The notes under the pieces were generated by a model. The model had not been told where the DNA came from and made no database searches. It saw nothing but the letters and a program-made list of their open reading frames with translations. Below, piece after piece: positions 5,864 through 8,459 of a DNA stretch of 8,459 nucleotides. The number at the start of each line of letters is the position of its first letter. Within the stretch, counting starts at the first letter, position 1. The position numbers were made by a program, and so were the translations under genes. The DNA is from Clostridiales bacterium (GTDB lineage: Bacteria > Bacillota > Clostridia > Lachnospirales > Lachnospiraceae): NCBI GenBank assembly GCA_012512995.1, contig JAAZDA010000392.1, positions 1 to 8,459 of the forward strand. Direction: 5' to 3'.

Positions 5864-7195
5864 CTTTTGCTTCAAATAACGCTTCAAAAGGAAAGTGCAA
5901 TAGTATGGGAAACTGTATATTTCATCACTGTATCCAATGTTCGACGCATACAGTTTCAATCCGCAGTGAATATCACTGTACTTGTCGCTGTCTATCAATG
6001 TCCTGAGAGATTTGCTCCTGCCATTGCTGGCTTTAACCTCTATCGGGAGTAGACTTTTCTGTGTCCGGACAAAGAAGTCTTCTTTCAATGTTGAATTGTC
6101 TCTTTTGTAATAAAAAAGCTCATATCCACTCTTCACAAGAGCCTCACCAACAATGCTTTCATAAAGTGCTCCCTTGTATACACCAAGGTTTCGATTAGCC
6201 CGCAGATCATCCTGTGATTCATCGTCAAGCATTGCAACAAGTATGCCGGTATCTGAAAAATACATCTTGTACTTAAGCTCATCATAATTCCCTCTGATCG
6301 GAAGCTCGGGAAAACTAAGACAGTAACAAAGATTGATAAGACCTGCGTCTTTCAGCCACTCAATACAGCCACGATAATCCTTAAATCTTGCCCCGCTTGC
6401 GACCTTTGATATCTGGAACTTTTTATTATCCCTGGCCAACTGCACAGGTATCTGATTGAATACGTTAAGTATCCGCGTTTGATCCACGCCAGTTGCATAT
6501 TTCCGTATATCCTCTTTATAGTCTCCAATAAGCTGACGCTGTATCTCAAGCGTCCCTTCAAAAGTCCCTTTTTCTATGTAGCTCCTTACTACCGCAGGCA
6601 TTCCTCCGAGTATACAATAATCGAGGAACATGCCACCGAAGGTCATCATCTCCAGATCATTAAAGGGTCTTGTTTCGACCATGTGGCTGAGCATATCATT
6701 TACAACATCATCTTTATACCCTTTAGCCCACAGGAACTCTTCAAAGTCCATGGAGAACATTTCATAGTCCGATTTATAACCTACGCTATTGCTCTCTATG
6801 CGTCTGTAATTAATGCCAAGAAGGGATCCGCTGCATATTACATCGAACCTACCATCTATCTTGAAGAACTTTAATGATGTTGATATCTCCGGGAATTCCT
6901 GCAGCTCATCAAAGAAGATCAATGTTTTTCTGGCAATGAAGTTTTTGGATGGATCAACCCGGGAAATGTTTTTTATTATATCGTAGACTTTGTAACCATC
7001 CGCAGTAATGAACTTGTATTTCGGTTCTTCAACGAAGTTTATGCGGATAACATTTTCGTAATTCGGTTCAGCAAAATGCAGGATGGATTCTGTCTTTCCT
7101 ATCTGTCTTGATCCCTTAATGATCAATGGCTTTCTATCTGGATCTTTTTTCCATTCTGACAGATATTTATCAACCTTCCGTTTCAGGTACAGCAT
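5855..7195 (-). CDS. ATP-binding protein, AAA_14 ATPase domain plus DUF4143 domain
   Basis: The ATG at 7195 gives 446 aa and has AAGGAG eight bases upstream. An in-frame ATG at 7216 overlaps that ribosome-binding site and would add only MEEGELV, so it is less likely. Walker A is GSRQIGKT (residues 28-35), Walker B is TLIFFDE (91-97), and CSGSLLG (~125) is in the sensor-1 position. The C-terminal DUF4143 part has YESIVGEAL, EDFFV and PIEVKAS (~388), a PD-(D/E)xK-like arrangement. The length is normal for the family. These proteins are widespread in gut anaerobes; biochemical roles are mostly unestablished, and a nuclease-linked or mobile-element-linked function is only inferred. The gene is alone in its orientation. 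A related gene ends at 352. Confidence 0.88.
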   Translation of the reverse strand: MLYLKRKVDKYLSEWKKDPDRKPLIIKGSRQIGKTESILHFAEPNYENVIRINFVEEPKYKFITADGYKVYDIIKNISRVDPSKNFIARKTLIFFDELQEFPEISTSLKFFKIDGRFDVICSGSLLGINYRRIESNSVGYKSDYEMFSMDFEEFLWAKGYKDDVVNDMLSHMVETRPFNDLEMMTFGGMFLDYCILGGMPAVVRSYIEKGTFEGTLEIQRQLIGDYKEDIRKYATGVDQTRILNVFNQIPVQLARDNKKFQISKVASGARFKDYRGCIEWLKDAGLINLCYCLSFPELPIRGNYDELKYKMYFSDTGILVAMLDDESQDDLRANRNLGVYKGALYESIVGEALVKSGYELFYYKRDNSTLKEDFFVRTQKSLLPIEVKASNGRSKSLRTLIDSDKYSDIHCGLKLYASNIGYSDEIYSFPYYCTFLLKRYLKQKEL

Positions 7196-7221
7196 TACTA
7201 ATTCTCCTTCCTCCATATGCC

Positions 7222-7251
7222 ATTATGCAAAAAAATGAGCGAATAATTCAA
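7222..7251 (-). promoter_or_regulatory. Possible promoter of the ATPase gene
   Basis: On the minus strand TTGAAT (7251-7246) and CATAAT (7227-7222) are 18 bp apart, in the AT-rich region just upstream of the ribosome-binding site. The -10 matches TATAAT at five of six positions. The implied untranslated leader is short, about 20 nt. Confidence 0.4.
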
Positions 7252-7395
7252 GATATACATCAAAATAATAGCGATTAAATTGCAATTATGACAAAAACAT
7301 GAGGGAATACAAAATCAATCGTGAAAAACGAAAGCCAGCCAGATCATAAAGCAAAAAAATCCAAGTCATAAAACCAAAACACGCCAAACAACAAA

Positions 7396-7434
7396 ACGGT
7401 TGATATATTGACCGTCGGCGGCTGAAACTATAAA
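7396..7434 (+). promoter_or_regulatory. Possible promoter with overlapping palindrome for the MGMT-like gene
   Basis: TTGACC (7408-7413) and TATAAA (7429-7434) are 15 bp apart, slightly short of ideal. A 20-bp imperfect palindrome, ACGGTTGATA/TATTGACCGT (7396-7415, 8 of 10 paired positions match), covers the -35 and could be a repressor site. The rest of the 287-bp gap between the two genes is AT-rich with no other clear feature. Confidence 0.35.
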
Positions 7435-7482
7435 CTGAGCGAAAGGAGCTACGTCATAAAGGGGCAGCATGAAGGGAGGATA

Positions 7483-8109
7483 ATGAAAACAAGAGAACAG
7501 GCACTTGCATACGGACTGTCATTCCCGGACACATATCAGGATGCACCTTTCCATGATCCTAACTGGCAGCTTGTCCGCGTGAAGGGCAGTCACAGGACTT
7601 TTCTCTGGATATATGAGAAAGACGGGTTCGTCAGTCTAAACGCAAAAGCTGATCCGGAATGGCGCGATTTGTGGAGAAAGGCATTTTCATCGGTAATCCC
7701 GGGGTATCATCAGAACAAGGAGCATTGGAACACGATCATACTGGACGGATCCATTCCAGATAAAGATGTGAAGATGATGATTGATGCCAGTTATGATCTT
7801 GTGGCAGTGAGCGCATCGAAGCTGATTTACGAAGCAGTGAAGAAGATCCCTGAGGGACATGTGGCTACGTATGGGCAGGTCGCGGCGATAGCGGGAGATA
7901 AAAAAATGGCGCGCGCAGTCGGAAACGCACTTCATCATAATCCTGATCCGGATCACATTCCGTGTTTTCGCGTTGTGAATGCAAAGGGCGAGCTCTCGGG
8001 TGAGTTTGCGTTCGGTGGTGCAGGCGCCCAGGCAAAACTCCTTATGAGGGAAGTTGTTGAAGTCTTGGATGGCAAAGTCGATCTTAAGAAATACGGGATA
8101 AAGCCATAA
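7483..8109 (+). CDS. MmcQ/YjbR-like domain fused to an MGMT (alkylguanine-DNA alkyltransferase)-like domain
   Basis: The ATG at 7483 follows GGGAGG (7474-7479) and gives 208 aa. Residues 1-105 resemble MmcQ/YjbR proteins: F...R-T-F-L-W, VSLNAKADPEWRDLWR, then VIPGYHQNKEHWNTIILDGSIPDKDVKMMIDASYDLV. Residues ~110-200 are a DNA-binding MGMT-type domain with GHVATYGQVAAIAG, the ARAVGNALHHNP recognition-helix region, PCFRVV, and GEFAFGGAGAQAKLL. MGMT proteins move an alkyl group from O6-alkylguanine to an active-site Cys. Here the Cys is present (C161), but the following His of canonical PCHRV is Phe (F162). That His is part of the Cys-activating network, so alkyl transfer may be reduced or the protein may act like the alkyltransferase-like sensors. 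The gene stands alone, between two terminators. Confidence 0.88.
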   Translation: MKTREQALAYGLSFPDTYQDAPFHDPNWQLVRVKGSHRTFLWIYEKDGFVSLNAKADPEWRDLWRKAFSSVIPGYHQNKEHWNTIILDGSIPDKDVKMMIDASYDLVAVSASKLIYEAVKKIPEGHVATYGQVAAIAGDKKMARAVGNALHHNPDPDHIPCFRVVNAKGELSGEFAFGGAGAQAKLLMREVVEVLDGKVDLKKYGIKP

Positions 8110-8161
8110 CTATATTACCTTCGGGGACTTAGTGCCAGGGACAGCTAAAGTGTCAAATAAT

Positions 8162-8204
8162 GGCAGCCACGTGAATTGATGAATACCATCAGATTGTGAC
8201 TGCC
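8162..8204. repeat. Palindromic repeat core, copy 3
   Basis: This is the 43-bp core found at 1525-1567 and 5802-5844 with a few substitutions. The flanks of the 77-bp form are missing here. On the plus strand the hairpin is followed by TTTTGCTT, so it may terminate the MGMT-like transcript that ends 52 nt upstream. Confidence 0.8.
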
Positions 8205-8212
8205 TTTTGCTT

Positions 8213-8249
8213 CCTATTTTGCGGAATATGCCGTGAGATGGGGCTTTTT
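8213..8249 (+). terminator. Rho-independent terminator, second copy of the 5733-5769 sequence
   Basis: CCTATTT (8213-8219) pairs with AGATGGG (8236-8242) using two T-G wobbles, CGG (8222-8224) pairs with CCG (8231-8233), and CTTTTT follows. Bases differing from the 5733 copy keep the stem paired. It serves the MGMT-like gene, in tandem with the repeat hairpin just before it. Confidence 0.75.
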
Positions 8250-8279
8250 CATGCGCTGGAGAACGTGATAAGTGTTTAG

Positions 8280-8459
8280 GTACGCAATGCGATAAAGAAC
8301 TGGGCGAGCTTCCAGAGGGCGGTCATTGACGCACTCTCAAAGAGAACTGATGTGACGCTCGTTATCGAGCGCTCAGCTGCTGATAACAGTCGTCATCAGA
8401 TTATCATCCCTGCAGGGACTGATCTCACAGATTTCATTGATGCGAACAGTTACACGGGA
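8280..8459 (+). pseudogene. Start-less fragment related to the C-terminus of the 1603-2442 secreted protein
   Basis: The frame opens after TAG 8277-8279 and runs to the window edge, reading KNWASFQRAVIDALSKRTDVTLVIER and then IIIPAGTDLTDFIDANSYTG. No usable start codon or ribosome-binding site lies between the terminator at 8249 and this sequence. It aligns with EEWNSYPKSLFEAIAARPDLTVKIQF in the secreted protein at shared W, S, A, R, D and T positions, and the following segments are alike in spacing (CDFYGYAKM against DANSYTG). It is best read as a 5'-truncated remnant of a paralogous gene. The true 3' end is outside the window. Confidence 0.55.

Noticed and set aside
7299..7349. 16-codon open frame MREYKIN... 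between the ATPase and MGMT-like genes
   Set aside because: It has no ribosome-binding site, no family resemblance and lies in AT-rich intergenic sequence.

Overview
The window looks like an accessory stretch of a low-to-moderate GC Gram-positive chromosome, most likely Lachnospiraceae (Butyrivibrio/Roseburia-like). The basis is strong GGAGG ribosome-binding sites, a sortase-type Thr/Pro-rich surface protein ending in a TGD-type sorting signal, secreted proteins of a style common in that family, and a full-length AAA_14/DUF4143 ATPase. No database search was run, so the taxonomic call is an inference. TGA serves as an ordinary stop in several genes here, so the standard bacterial code applies.

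Layout: (1) 2-352 (+) is the 3' end of a DUF4143-type ATPase cut by the window edge. (2) 405-1442 (-) is a Fic AMP-transferase gene whose natural reading frame is broken by one in-frame TGA at codon 11; the Fic core, inhibitory helix and C-terminal winged helix are intact. (3) 1510-1586 is copy 1 of a 77-bp palindromic repeat, which doubles as a terminator for the next gene. (4) 1603-2442 (-) is a secreted protein with an Ig-like domain and a zinc-ribbon-like motif. (5) 2443-3240 has no gene. It holds interleaved inverted repeats (2548-2627), a roughly 287-bp MITE-like element with 15-bp terminal inverted repeats flanked by 10-bp direct repeats (2699-3007), and a promoter with a structured leader containing an intrinsic terminator just before the next gene. 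(6) 3241-5676 (+) is a large wall-anchored choice-of-anchor-A-type surface protein. (7) 5733-5863 holds a terminator and copy 2 of the 77-bp repeat. (8) 5855-7195 (-) is a full-length AAA_14/DUF4143 ATPase. (9) 7483-8109 (+) is a fusion of an MmcQ/YjbR domain with an MGMT-like domain carrying PCFRV in place of PCHRV. (10) 8162-8249 holds a third copy of the repeat core and a second copy of the terminator. (11) 8280-8459 (+) is a start-less fragment resembling the C-terminus of the secreted protein at 1603-2442.

The genes look like independent single-gene transcription units in alternating orientation with their own terminators, not one operon. I see no convincing multi-gene pathway. The most interesting material is non-coding or decayed: the nonsense codon in fic, the MITE-like element, the attenuator-like leader of the surface protein, and the dispersed terminator repeats.
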